Source: Stercorarius parasiticus (Eukaryota > Chordata > Aves > Charadriiformes > Stercorariidae). Taken from it: a DNA stretch of 64,000 nucleotides. Below, in pieces: positions 50,671-63,819 of the stretch. The notes beneath the pieces were generated by a model. The model worked only from the letters and a program-made list of their open reading frames with translations. It was not told the origin of the DNA and did no database searches. The stretch's first letter is position 1; each line of letters begins with the position of its first letter. A program made the position numbers and the translations under genes. Location of the stretch: assembly GCA_013396915.1 (NCBI GenBank), contig VWZL01005057.1, forward strand, positions 186,001 through 250,000. The letters are read 5' to 3'.

Positions 50671-50785
50671 GGTTTTTGTGGTTTTTTTTTTTTGGTTTTG
50701 GGTTTTTTTTTTGGTGTAGCTTGGGGGTTTTTTTGTTTGGTGGTGGAGTTTTTGTGGGGTGGTTGGTTTTTTTGTTTGTTTTTTA
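50671..50785 (+). repeat. Strand-asymmetric T/G tract
   Basis: About 115 bases on the plus strand consist almost only of T and G, with T runs of up to 12 separated by GG to GGGGG clusters. The complementary strand is A/C only. It resembles an imperfect (GGTTTT)n-like low-complexity tract. Several G clusters could form two- or three-layer quadruplexes. The minus-strand frame across it is K/T/P-rich because of the repeat. Confidence 0.8.
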
Positions 50786-51519
50786 GAACACATTTTAAAC
50801 ATGCTTATGGCCAGTTAAATTTTTTCATTTTAACAGAAAATGGGCTGTTTCAATTTAATTGTTTTAGTCTGCAGAATTATTTGCAAGTCTGTAATTCTAG
50901 CATTTCTTGCAGCTTGGAGAAACGGTGCACTGATAAACTATTTTGATCCCTGCATAAAACAGAAGTCAATCCTCCGTAGGCTAATGGAGTGAGAAATTTT
51001 CCTAAAAATCTTACAAATTGACCTATAAAATTTAGGCTTTATGTAGGATAACTACCTGAGCAGTTGCCTGTTGAAATGCCAACACCTTTACATCACGAAA
51101 CAGAACGTAACTGTGTCCTCGCCCTTCCATATTTCATGAGACTACTGCCATGACCTATCAAGTCAACACAGAGGTAGTACAGAGAGTTGTGTTCCTTCTC
51201 TGTCTATGGGCTCTGAGTGGAACTGGGCCTTCATAAAAGGAGACCTTTGAGGAATTTAATCGAGTTTAACTAGGCTTGATAAGCTTCTAGAAAGGAGTTT
51301 TTTGCAGACGGACCCTTACAGAGATATTTTGGTGAAACCTGTAGTCATTTTAGCTCCAAGATAAATGAGCTTCAATAATTTAACTATGCAAACAAATTCT
51401 GCATATATTTTTCAAAGCACAACTCTCACCAATTTGACTGCACACTGTACAATAGGTTGAAAGAGTGCATATAAACACTGTACAATCCATATCACCTCCT
51501 GAGTCGTTTAACAAATTGC
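50786..51519. other. Unique noncoding sequence
   Basis: No gene is supported. Even-composition sequence from about 50940 onward merges into the candidate element that follows. No repeat is recognised. Confidence 0.4.
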
Positions 51520-51660
51520 ATGGTCAGCAGTTCCAAGATCCTACTTCGTGCATAATTAACATCAGTAGAGGTTAATTACAGCTACCCATAAAGCTTCATT
51601 ACAATCAAGCAGAGATTAAAACTAATCTGAACAGTTTAGTTATTAAAAAAAATATATTAT
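51520..51660. promoter_or_regulatory. Candidate homeodomain/POU-rich regulatory element
   Basis: Within 100 bases lie TGCATAATTAA (51549-51559, an octamer/POU-homeodomain-like word), TAATTA (51573-51578), CATTACAATCAAG and GATTAAAACTAATCTG. The dense cluster in otherwise unique sequence suggests a neural or other developmental enhancer. This is motif-based inference; AT-rich DNA gives such words by chance. Confidence 0.28.
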
Positions 51661-54600
51661 ATAATCAATGTGATAATCACTGTACAATAGAGTTTATACC
51701 TTTTCTACAACACACTAAAACTTCTGATCTATTTTGCAAGTATTGTGTGCAGGGAATTTTATAAAATATATTGTTAAATCAGGTAGGCTGTAAATTCTGA
51801 TAATAGTTAATAAGAACACAAACAGCTGCACAAATAGTGCAAAAGCAACAGGTCAATGCTGAACCTTTATCATCTAAAAAAAAAAAAATTTACCAAAACT
51901 TGGTTGTGATGATGCAGGGGTTTTCACTTCACAATTACTTTACTCCGAGGTGCAGTTGCAGTGCTTTATCTGTTAACCAACTCCTTCCTGCATTCTTCAT
52001 CCAAAGCTATAAGAGTTCAAGATCTTAGTATTTATCTCTATGTCACAAATCTTGCTGTAAGCCTTCCAGCGAATGGAAAAATTAGGTAGTGTTGTGTTCT
52101 TTTTTAAATCCTCTTGAAACCCTCTCTACATGGAGCAGGTAAATGTTACTCTGGTAGCCCACTAAAGTAGCTTCAAACTGAATTTAACAGTTTATCTCTT
52201 CACAGAGAATAAAAAAAAAAGAAAAAGAGTTTGAGAGAACAAAAAAAAAATGAGGAAGGAGTTCTTCTTGCAAGTGCTTGAAAGCTGATAAGTCTAGACT
52301 AGCTTCTTTAGTGCATGTCATTTTTAATGGCTTTAATTGCAATCTGAAATTTCAAATCAGTCTGTAAAATTACATTTTTTATCTAGATGCAGGCATGCAA
52401 GGTACTGTGCCAAGGATTTATCACAAAAGGGAGTAATTCTGTTTTCCTACAGAAAGACTAAAGTTTAAATCTTATTCTTCATCATAAGCTACAGTCACAA
52501 AAAATCCAGAATACCCTATAACCTAGTCTCTGGAACATGGCGCGTAAAATGAAACATGCAGGAGCAGTAGGGAATTATCTTCTTATATTAAAAAGGTGAA
52601 ATTATTACAGTGCTGCAAGATCCTTCCTATGTCACTTCCAATTTGCCATTGTATTTGTCAATGCCAGTAACTTCACATACTATATTTTTAGAATGTTACT
52701 GGACACAGAGAAAATTATTTTTAAATTCTCTGAGAAAAAGGGGGATAACTTCAGATGTGCTTAGTCAGATACCCAACTCAAATGTATTTATGTGTATCTC
52801 AGAGAATTTTGGCTTCTGAAGTAATTTGAAAACAAAAACACTAAGAAATTTCTTTGTGAAACACTGAACAGATTTCTTTGCAATATACTGAAGTAGATAG
52901 ATACACAAAATATGAACATTCAGTCAACATCTATATAGGTTTTATTAAACACTACATAAATTAAACATGTTTAATAGCAGCTTAAGGTTCCACGGCTGCT
53001 GCGGGGAATGTGCAATACCCTTATATTATCCACACCTGGTAAAACTTTCCAGAAATTGGAACACTTGGAAGGATGCTAAAGAAATGACCCACAGAATTCC
53101 TAAGGAAACACTACTGACTGATTTGTCTCTGTGTCTATTAGATTACATCTTTGATATACTTAATTTATAGTAGGAGAAGTTTTCTAAGAATGCAGAGCTT
53201 ACTTTACTGATAATGCGATTTACTGCAAAATAATCAACATGCTTCTGCAAAAAGGGTTTACAAAGTTATTTTGTTACTTTAAAAATGATGGTTAAAGGCA
53301 CGCATAATGATTACTCCCCAACCTGGACTGATTTCTAAACTTTTTTGTGAGGATGCTGATGAAGAAAAAGGCTAAATTCTTTCTTCCCCTTATACAGGCC
53401 AGTACCTGCCTCAAGCCTGAGTAAGCAGGTTTGGCATGGATATTGCCAAGAGAGCCAGGGAATGTTACCGGCCCTGACTTTCTGGCTACTTCTTGCTCAT
53501 GTAAAAGGTCTGCATTTATCATCCCCTCCAGAACTACAAGGCATTATTACACCATTTTTCCACAGGAGGAATAGGTTCGGCTGGCATGCAGATCCCAGGG
53601 AAGCCAGCTTGAGGCTGTATAGAGCTGGAAGAAGTTAAACTTTTGTGATGAAGAGACTTTTCTGTTAGTTGGATAAAATGTACCTTTTCACGGGAAAATG
53701 CTGGTTTACGTGCTAACAAAATCTTGAAACAAGGAGTCTTAAACTAATACCAAAATTATTGAAATGAAATACTTTTATTCATGCATCTTTTTTTGATGGG
53801 GGATTGCCAGGAGAATGTTTAATAATTAACAAAAAAAAGGACAGAGAATTTTTTTTTCCCTCTACAAGAGAAAAAGTGGAACAGGAGAACATTATGGACT
53901 TTTCAGTTTTCCATGATGGGAAACATAATGGGCTCCTTATTCTCCAGTCAACATCTTTTACTCTTCCTACATTCTTCCAATCCATTGGAGCTTATTTGCA
54001 GGGAAGAGCAGATTTATTCCATGGCATTTGGAATTTAACACAAAATTAACTGGCAAAATTGGCACAGCGTATAAGGCACAGAAGCAACTAACTAACTGTT
54101 AAGAATTGCTAAGAAAATTCATAATGTAAGCAAGTCACACCCCTACTTCATTTTTATCCCATCAAGAAAAAGTAAGCTGTTTTACAACGTACTATTTGTT
54201 ATTTTGGCTTCTATATTTTATTTATTAGTTGTATATTACATTCATATAGTAGATCTATCTCCCTGTCCTTTTGCTTACTATCTTCCTTTCTCAGAAAATA
54301 TTTCAAAACCTTGTTTCAAAGAATAACATTCCACTGTGAGAATGATGCTTCTCGCTCTCACTGACACTCTTCGATTCAATTATCACTCACTAATAAAAAA
54401 GTAAACCAGTAAAAATAAAACAAAAGAACAGTAAAAACCCATACTCCAAAGAAAGTTTTGACAGCAAAAGATAAAAGAAGTAGTAGAGCTCTATGATATT
54501 TGCTGGGGACTTTAATATTGCTTTTGGCTAAATGGAAGGAGCCCAGATAATAAGGTGAATTAGAGGCAACCTAAAATCCTAAAGTAAACTAGGGAAGATT

Positions 54601-57479
54601 AGGTTAGAAGGCTCCAAATAATTTCTAACAAAAATCAAAAAGGAACTGTAGCACTAATTGGTTTTGCAGAGAAACGGAGAACTGTGTATATTTTTAAAAT
54701 AAAGGAAAAGAATTAGTCTGTCAAGTTGTTCAAACACACTTAACTTTAACCCCAGATTTAAATTGTGGTGCCCAAGGTATTCAAGCACTGAAAAAAGCAT
54801 GTTGTTGCTATATGCATGTATAGTCCCAGTCCTTTCAATGGGTCTTGAAGGCATGCTTGGCTTAGACATCTGTTTGGCTAAGGGCCCTAATGAGTTAGTT
54901 AAGCAATTCGTAGTGGACACAGTTCAGAAAAGGACAAAAGCAGGTATTAAATCTTACCTCATTTTTAAATGCTTTGAATAAATTAAGGTCAAATACACTG
55001 CTTAAAGTCTTCAGTAGAGAGCCACGGAAAATGCTAGGTCAGACAGTTAAGTATGTGGATATGCCCACATTTCCTTTTGAGGGTCACCTCAGACACCTGG
55101 AGCCCCAAGCTCGAAGAGGAAACTCCTGCCAAGGCTGCTGAAGGTACAGCTGGGGATGCGCCTGCCAGGACAGCCCAAACCCATTTGCTCAGGTAGACTG
55201 CTCAGTGAAGCAAGCATTTAGATGGGGAAGAAGTAGAGCATGGAGCATGCCACACTCCCTAGAGCACTGGAAGCACATTCACCAAGGCAGATTTATAGTA
55301 AGCCAGATGGACACGTGCTATAAATGATATGGCACGGAAGTCACGCTCAACTATCATCAGTTGCTAACTTATCTAATTTTGGGGTAAGCAAATAGCTAGC
55401 ACCTGACTTTAGCATCTCTAACAAATGAGGTATTTATTTATTTATTTCTCTCTCCCATTTCCCCATTCATGCAGCTTTTACCGTTTTCTATTATGTATTT
55501 TTTATAATATTGTATTTTTTTAAAATAGATTTCTCTTACCAAGCACGCAAAAGGCAAGCCCTATGGGCACTGTGGTAATAAAATTAAAATGAATCTAAAC
55601 AGAACTTAATTCTCTGAAATCAGTTTTGTTCCACTGCATTTAGCAGTATGAAATAAAAGAAAACACAGTTTATAATAAAAATAAGATCTAATAGAAACTG
55701 AAAAACAATGTAGATTTCCATCAAAAGGGAGGGAAACTAGTTTCAGATGTGAACGTTTACCTTTTCTTTCTATCATTAAATAGCAAACATTTAATGGGCT
55801 GGTTTGTGGAATGACGAAAGTAATTTGGGATACAAATAATACATAAAAAACATGCATGACCTGCCATGAAGAACATGCTAACATTCTTTTCAGTGTTTAT
55901 CAGAATGTAGCTGTCTCTAAATGAGCAATACTTTGTTTAAAAAGATTGGGTGATGGATCATGAAATTAGGAAAAAAAGTCAACATATACAACTAAAAACT
56001 TTTGAAATTTTATAGGAGTGTTTAGTGAACAAAAGTAATTGCTAGAATTACAGAATGCACCCAGGATGTAAAACTGAAGGAAGGAAAACACCATTATTAT
56101 GGTTATATATGTGAAGTGACAGGGAAGTCGTAGAAATGGATACGAGCCGTTTTAACACTTGAATCATTTGGGACTTCTCAACAATTCATTCTACCTATGT
56201 TTCAGGGACTCTGCCAAAAAAGCTTTTCATACTTCTATCTGACTAAGAGTACAGGCAGCTGTCTTTTGGTGCATGCTCTGAATAGATGTATTAGATACAG
56301 CTAGCAAATCTCTGGGTAACGGGGGCGGGGGAAGAGATGAGGTTTTAGGAAAGAAAAGGGAAAGCTATATTGAAAAACAGTTGCCAAAACCGTAGTGTCA
56401 GGGTTGTCACACAGCGGTGAACATGTGGCTGCCAAAATGCATGGATTTTCTCATGGCACAGTGACAGGATTCCATCCAGACAGAGTGGAGGACCTCAGTC
56501 CCGAGAGAAAAAAATTCCATGAGAAGGACTGAAATGGTTCATTGTGGTTTAAACTGTGTTAACTTTCTTTCCCCATTATAATGATATTGCTCGCTGCTTC
56601 ACCTCTCCTCTGTCCTAGTCAAATCGGTAAGAATCCCTCCCTGCAGAAAGACTCGCGCGAGGCATCCCATCACTGGTGACTGGACAGTGTCACACTATCC
56701 AAATTTTTTTAAGTATAATAATGAGCATGACCTTAGACCCTTAAAATGGATTCTACATAGCTCATTAAAAATATTTATCTTCTGATGTGAATTTTTCATG
56801 GTAGTCTACAACCATTTGTGTTTTTCAGTGACATAGCACCACGTACCCACTGCAGGTCTTTTAAGCCTGATCCAAAACTACTGGTACTGGGAGAAACATT
56901 CCCCTTGAATCCATGTAATTTTGAATCTGGTTCTCTTTTCTGTTCATAGTTCTTCTGAAAAAAAAAAAATTACTAGTACTTTATACCTCTTGAAAACAAT
57001 ATTGACCTTTCTTTGGCTTTTCATCCAAAACATTGCTCCTTTATGAAGTCATGTCAAAGGAAGAGCCATTAGTTTTCCTGAAGGGTATGCAGTACACATT
57101 TTGCAGATGACCCTGACTGTGTCGAGGAACAAGCCTTCAGTTTTAGATACACAGTAATATATTCCAACAGAATGATTTAAAAGACAATTGTTATGATTTT
57201 TCACTTTTTGCTGACAGCCACAATGGTCTAGCCCATTACTGGATTGGCTATGATGTTTGCCAGCTCCCATTCACAAGAACAAAAATGTTTGTATTTAGCT
57301 GCACAAAACGGAAATGTTCATTTCTAGTTTCAGAGTGGCTCCCCTCCCACCCCATCTCCCCCAAATTTCCTACATGCCTCCAGAGTAGGAGCCAAATGAC
57401 CTATGAACTTCTTATTCCTGAGAATTAAGCTTTCAGAATTCAGCAAAATAAACCTTATGACAAAAATTATTAAACAACA
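51661..57479. other. AT-rich unique noncoding stretch with homopolymers
   Basis: No gene is supported. It contains A13 at 51876-51888, paired A10 runs at 52211-52220 and 52241-52250, (TATT)4 at 55431-55447 and A12 at 56958-56969. Frames of up to 92 codons are not recognisable. A GC-richer patch lies at 55080-55330. Confidence 0.45.
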
Positions 57480-57720
57480 AGACTGTATAGCTCTTTTCTG
57501 TGCCTCTTAACAGCGCCGCAGGAGGTCACCGAGATCATACCCTACAGCTTCAGCATCATCTCCCTTCATTTACATTTTATCTAATTTTCTCTCGTCTGTC
57601 TTGGTACTTATCACCATAATTGCCTTGCAATGAGTTTTGACAACTACTGTGAAGGCGGGGAATATGGGCAGGATAGTGGCTGCTACAGGCCTAAAAATCT
57701 CAGAGGCTGCCACCATGAAA
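57480..57720 (+). other. Candidate conserved patch with acceptor-like start
   Basis: A pyrimidine-rich stretch ends in TTAACAG at 57513 and is followed by locally CpG-richer sequence (CGCCGCAGGAGGTCACCGAG), unlike its flanks. This has the look of a 3' splice site and exon start. In all three frames the reading is closed within about 65 to 125 bases by stops, and no donor site is convincing, so a coding exon cannot be supported. A noncoding-RNA exon or a conserved regulatory element are alternatives. Confidence 0.25.
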
Positions 57721-60029
57721 TATTGTGCTAAATGAGAGCGGGAACCCTCAGGTTTGCAGCGGAGAACCCCAAGCTAGCAGATGCTATCAGCATTTTTTTT
57801 TGTTTTTTACCCATGGGTTTCTAGATGTGCTTGTTTGTCATCCCACATTATTTATATCCATCCAGTTTGATGCACAGTACAGAATTACAGTTCAGATCTG
57901 TCTGCTGGAAAAAGTTACGGCGTGTGGTCTGTGACATCTTCCTGGGGAAACAGCAGAATTAAATAAATGAAAAGTAACACAAGCCTTTTAATAGTATTTA
58001 ATTGGTAACTGGATGCTTTAGGAATAAACAACTGTTAAATAGTATTGATGAAAGGTCTGTCAAAAGATGAATACATTGTCTGGTAAGCAACTGTGTGGGT
58101 AAATACTTCAATTGCTCCAGTCTAGCCAGACACACTGTGTCTGAGTAATTCCTGAACCTGGTCTTTTAAATTGAGCTGGGCTGGTTTCCAGACAAGAGCA
58201 AATCTATCCTCTGGGTTATATGGCTAAAGACTTCAGTGCAGAGCAATGATCGTTGTTTCTTCTGTGATTTCCCATTCTTTCAAATCCTGACATTTTATGT
58301 TACAACATTGTTGTTGTTGCTGTTGCTTTAATCCCCTAGATACCGCTGGATTTAGAAAGTGGTAGAATAACTAAACTACTGTATGAGGGTTTGCTTCGTC
58401 ATTACAGATTAGGATTCCAGTTCTCCAAAGCTTCATATATGCGGGATAAATCTTTGCAGGACTTACTCAGGAGTGGCCCTTCAAACATTTGCAGGCCTTA
58501 GTCACAAATAAAGTTTCTGTTCAACCAAAATTTTCTTAGTCTGCTGGTAAAATGAAATAGTAGCGATTACCTGTGCATTTAATGGAGATCATAAAAGGGT
58601 GAAAGCATTCCATAACAACCCTTTCAATTCCAATTTTTTTTTTTTTTTTTACAGACATCATCATACTACATGCGTGGTTTTAGTTGTATGCACAAAGAAA
58701 AGTCCTGCTAGCTCAAACTCAGTGGGACCAAAAACATCTAACAGGAATACTTCAGTAGACTTGGTGATACATTCTACCTAAACCAGATACATCCCCAAAC
58801 CTAGAAGGATTTTCAGGATGATCGTATAAATATGTTCAGTGTCGTCATATTTAAAGATCTCACACTCATGCTTACAATTATAGCATCTTTTATAGCAATA
58901 TTAAGACCAAAACTGTCTTTTTCCCTCAAGGTAAACCACAAATGAATACAATAACATAACTCTTGAACCTCACTTATTACTGTCTATATATGGGGAAGGT
59001 CAAATATGATTATTGTTCACCTAATGATACTTGAAAGCTAAAGGAGCTATGCCTTTAAATTTATCATTGTTACAGACAAATCTATTTTGAATATCTGATG
59101 TTGTAAGACAAAAAACAGTGAGAATGCGATACCACCCGTATGGTGGTAGTTTGTTTTTGTTTTTTTTACCTAAACCAACATGATATTATTTGAGTAAAAA
59201 CAGACAACTATCCATTACAATTTAAAAAGACTTATTAATATTGATGGTAGTACTCTTTTGGCAGATTTTTTTTTATATAATGGAAACATTAATATACTCA
59301 AATTCTCTATAAGTATTAATTTTAATAAGCCTTGTCAAAATTACCAGAACTAGGTTCCACTATTAGAAGTGACTTAGATATATAGGGGTCTGCATGCCAC
59401 AGACTTTAAGGAAGAGTTAATATACTATCAAAAGGTACATGGTATTCTAATATTTTCTTTATCACAGAGATGTAACTCTTCAGATTGTAGTAACATGCCA
59501 ATAAGACAGCATCTAGCTGGGATGCAAAATAATCTTTTCTTCCCTTTGTTTCCAAGATTGGTATTAATCCCCACATTAGATACTGACAGAATTTATTTTG
59601 GGGATTAAATTTTCTCAAAGCCTTTGTTCATAGGAAATGCAGCATGTGATACAGAGATGACTCTAAGCATTATCGTAAGTTAATAAAAAGACAGAGATAA
59701 TAAGGACCAAATCAGTAGAAACCAAATTTCAAAGGTAAAATTCCCTCTGCCTGCAAATATTTTTTTCTTTTCTCTCCCCTTTTCCCTTGTACCCTTTCTG
59801 CTCTACTTCTGGATTCAAACTCATTTCTCCACTATGTTATTTTATGGAGTCGATGAAAACCTGATAACCCCCCTTTGCTAAGGAGGCAGAAGAACTAATT
59901 GCTTTTTGTTCACTATCTTGGCTGATGGGTGAGAAGCTAAAACCCAATTTATCCAGTAATTGCTACGTTCATGAAAAACAGCATCAAAGCCCTGATGCGT
60001 TTTACTGTTGTCTCTTGGGAAGGCTCATG
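57721..60029. other. Unique noncoding stretch
   Basis: No gene is supported. It includes a short (TTG)n stretch at 58308-58326, a T17 run followed by ACAG at 58634-58654 (splice-acceptor-like, but with no exon recognised after it) and a small hairpin TACCACC / GGTGGTA at 59130-59148. Confidence 0.4.
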
Positions 60030-60370
60030 TCTAATTCTTATGCTGATATGGCTCATAATATAGTCCTCTGACTCTTCTATTTGCTCTTGCAATTACAAGG
60101 TTTCTTATTCCATTGTGCATATTCCTCTGAACTAAGATTAGCTTAACTGAGCTTCCTTTGAAAACTTGCCTACCCATCAAATGCATCAGGCCTAATGCAT
60201 TCTGTAGCCGCGCAAAAATCAATGAACAGCACAATTTTCTGCTTCCTGCAATGATCAATAGGATTCACATAATGGGTGGAAAATTTTTAATCATGACAGC
60301 CCAGCATCTAGCGGGCATAAATCTTCCCTGCATTTTCCACCAGTGCAAATTTGCAGGTATTGAATAATAT
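60030..60370. promoter_or_regulatory. Candidate conserved enhancer-like element with 22-bp near-palindrome
   Basis: The patch lacks simple repeats and is open on both strands in overlapping frames (60031-60258 minus, 60158-60367 plus), a common signature of conserved noncoding DNA. It holds a 22-bp near-palindrome (60180-60201) whose arms AATGCATCAGG and CCTAATGCATT pair with one mismatch. It also has a TGATCAATA PBX/HOX-like word (60253-60260) and TTAATCATGACAG (60287-60299), which contains a MEIS/TGIF core. The protein frames are not recognisable. Enhancer function is inferred only. Confidence 0.33.
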
Positions 60371-63203
60371 TTATGTAGCAGATACATTATGAAAAGCAAT
60401 ACAATTAGAACTTCACACTTCCGTGACATAGGTTGAGATCCCAGAGGCCTGTTTCCTAGACAATGTACTGGCTTCCATATTCCAAATGTAAAATCCTTTT
60501 TTTCTCCTGAAATTATGATTTTTCCTGAAACTATACTTCCCTGGATCAGATCTGACATAGCTCAGGAAAATGTGAATTCAGGAGGACCATAGCTAAGAAT
60601 AAGTACATTTCAATAAGAAAATAATCTGCCACCAAATGAGCAGTTCCCATCTCTGACAGAGCTTGCTTTCCCACCGCTGTCCTGGCTCAGCTCATGGTGA
60701 TGTAAAGATCCCTCCCTGGGCCCTTCCTCCTCTGAAAACCTGCAATGGAAGAGAAGCAACAGGCACTGCCCTTATTGACAGCGTGACCTGAGGAACACTT
60801 GCCTTTTACAGGTTACAGTCAGTTACCACAGGTATTTCAGAGAGAGAGAAAGGGGTAACTCTCCTTTTCTGCATTTCTTTAATGAGAGTTCAGAAATAAA
60901 GACAGAATTGTAATCTTAAAGAGTCAAGATTTTTCATTTTGAACTGCCTGTATTTAAAAAAAATTGCTCTTTTCACTTATAAAATAATAGAAAGAGAAAA
61001 TAATTCTCAGTTAATTAAAAAAAATATCTATAGAGGCTGATAGAGCAACCACTTAATGAACATTCTATTCATTGCGTGCAAGTCTTCTATGTCTGATGAC
61101 TATGGGCAAGATTTTGAAGAAACCGTGGGGGGGTTGATGCCTCAGTTTTGAAAGGGTATTTTAAATGCAGTTTTGGAAAAATTGGAGTACCTACCTACTA
61201 TGTTAAAAGCTAGTACAGTATTCAGGGTTTGGTACTAACTGGGGAAGAGAGGAAGGTCTGTAGTGCAAAGGCTTAAAGGAATGAAACAGTGGCTGAACTT
61301 ATGCAAGTGCCTGAGACAGAACCCACCCCTCTGCCTGGCTACGCAGCTCACAGGCCCCACTGCGAAATGAGAGCAATCAAGTTACCTGTTACAGACTATA
61401 GTTACATAAATCTTTACAGTAATGTTCTAGGAATGGATTTAATTTTCATCATCTGTCATTATGTTATAATCACAACCCTATACATCGTTTAGTGCTGAGC
61501 CTTTTTTTTTTTGTCCTTGCCAGACTGTCATAAGGACATCTTTACGACTCCTCACGCTTAGTGAATCAGAATAATGATTCACCCTGCCTTTGATCTCAGT
61601 GTAGAGCAGGTTTCACTGAGTACGAACAGAAGTGCTAGCCAAATGTGAAGCATTGAAAACTTAGGCTGGTAAATAATATTCAAAGAAGTCAAAGCATTGT
61701 GTCACTGCTCAAGTCTGACACTTGCTTCTGTAATAAAAATGAGAAATTTGCAGGGGACAGCACAGTTTGAGACCATTCTTATACTAATCACTAAAATACA
61801 ACTGGGAAAAGCAAAGGGTATGTGATAAGCACTACATTACCACACTATCACAACCATAAATGTCTACGTATTGCAGAGGTTTAGAAAGAAAGAAGATTTC
61901 TCTCCTTCTCCCTTATTTTTTTTTTCAAGCATGTTCTAAAGGAGAAAGTATTAACTTATAACTTGCAGTGAAGACTCATGAATGTAATCACTCAATACAG
62001 ATACAGGACTATAGTATGGGACCATCAAATATCTACAGAGAGCATAAGGCCTTTTTCTTATTATCTTTTAACATTAATATGGGGATAAAAGAGAGAGACA
62101 GAAACTCTGAACATTTAGTGGTGGATTCTGATGTTACTTCTCAATCTTTGAGCTGAAACATGGGATGAGAAATGAAAGGCCTCAGAGCCTTTTTAATCAG
62201 AACACTGAATTCCAAGTTCACAAACCCAAAGTCTTCCCCATACGCAAATGTACTTCTTGGCCAATAGTCTATATTTGAATCTGATAATTCAGTGCTATCT
62301 GTTGGCAGATAGTATGGGAAAAAGCTGTGTCTCAGGACTGGGTACAGCTGAGGGTTACTTGGCCTGTGGAATACATAAGGAATTAAATATGCAGGTTTTA
62401 TAAACAATATAACAAAGGAATGTTCTATTCCTGTACACTGTATTGACTGCTTGCCAGTAGATACCATTTATGCTATGATATATCCTTCTATTTACATTAG
62501 GAGGAAGACACATTTTGGCTTTTTGAGCTCAGGCTGCAGGAATCTGTGCAGCCTGATCTAGCCTTAACCTACAGCAAGGTCACAGGTTGCTAGTATTGTT
62601 CTCAAAATTTAAAAAAGTATCATCTAATTAATTTATCCTCTTTATTTCATCAGTGTTTCTATTTTGATCACTTTATGATCCAGTATCACAACGAGCTTTT
62701 AAGGATCCAAATTAATAAACAACCCCAGAAGATGTACAGAGTAGTAATTCAGCAGTTCAAGCATACTGCTTTTTCCCCAACCCCACCATACACACAAGTA
62801 TCTGCGTAGCACCATTCAATTCCTCCTCATGTAAGACATTCTACACTGACTTTCCTCAGGAAAGAAATTCACCTATTCAAGTATGTTAAAAGCTGAAGTA
62901 AAGTCACAGTTTATTACCAAATTAGTCTCTAGAATCTAGACTTAGAAGCTCATCCAATTCTAACTATGAGAAGTGAAATTATAGAGAAGACGTCAGGTAA
63001 TGAATTCTCCGTTATACTATCATAGATGAAACGGGTCCCTTATTGGTCATACCCCTCAACAAAATTGGCATCAAGGAGATTACAAAGGTTAAGAAATGTA
63101 TAAATTACAAACTTAACTATTATTAGCATTAATACAAAATGTGTAAAATGCCATTCCATTAGCAGACAGTCAGCATTCCCACTCAGTTTAATTCCTATGA
63201 TTA
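60371..63203. other. AT-rich unique noncoding stretch
   Basis: No gene is supported. The largest frame (62141-62467, minus, 108 codons) shows no domain or splice context. No dispersed repeat is recognised. Confidence 0.4.
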
Positions 63204-63246
63204 AATGGCCTCTCCCAGGTTCGAATGGCCTCTCTCATTGGTTCAA
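63204..63246 (+). repeat. Two-copy imperfect tandem duplication
   Basis: AATGGCCTCTC begins two adjacent copies (at 63204 and 63224, 20 bases apart), each ending in GGTTC. The second copy has two extra bases before GGTTC. A small local duplication. Confidence 0.6.
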
Positions 63247-63819
63247 GTGTTCTTTATCTCCCTCTTAACTCATGTTCTCCAAATATATTAACACAAGGGA
63301 CATAGCATTTATTTGTTACTTGTTAGAAAATGTATTTACCATCTACAATTGCTGAATGGGAATGAATTAAAGTTAACTTTTTTATTGAAAGAAAAAAAAA
63401 TGATCTGAAATAAATTTCTGTCACAGCCCTTGTTTCTCTTTTGAGGTTAGAGAACAAGGCAGCTCCCCTCTCTGGTGAATGCTGCTCTTTGCCCCCCTCT
63501 TATCCTAAGGTCGAGGTGGGGATGTGTCACACAAAGCTGTGGCTGTGTGACATCACCAGTAGTAAGCAGAGCTGCCAAGAAACAGGCATCCCTTCATGAA
63601 TGCCTTCACAACTCTTCCCTCATGTAATTCCTGTAACAGAGCATTGCTTTGAGTCACTCTTCCATTGCCTGTTTTTCTCCAAAAGCTCTTTTCTGGCAGT
63701 CAGGCTAACTTTAAGCATGAGAAATGAAATATCCATGATACTAACAAAAAGAAATACAGCTGACTGACAATGTAAAGATCCTTCTGACCACTCATTGCAG
63801 GTATTTAAGCTAGGTTAGC
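63247..63819. other. Unique noncoding sequence
   Basis: No gene is supported. The patch from about 63420 is slightly richer in GC, contains a TGACATCA CRE-like word near 63548 and may be part of a regulatory element that includes the hairpin that follows. Confidence 0.35.

Noticed and set aside
58634..58654. T17 followed by ACAG as a splice acceptor
   Set aside because: No recognisable exon or donor follows; T-runs before AG are common in AT-rich DNA.
59130..59148. TACCACC / GGTGGTA hairpin as an RNA gene
   Set aside because: A seven-base stem is too short for a miRNA or other structured RNA without further support.
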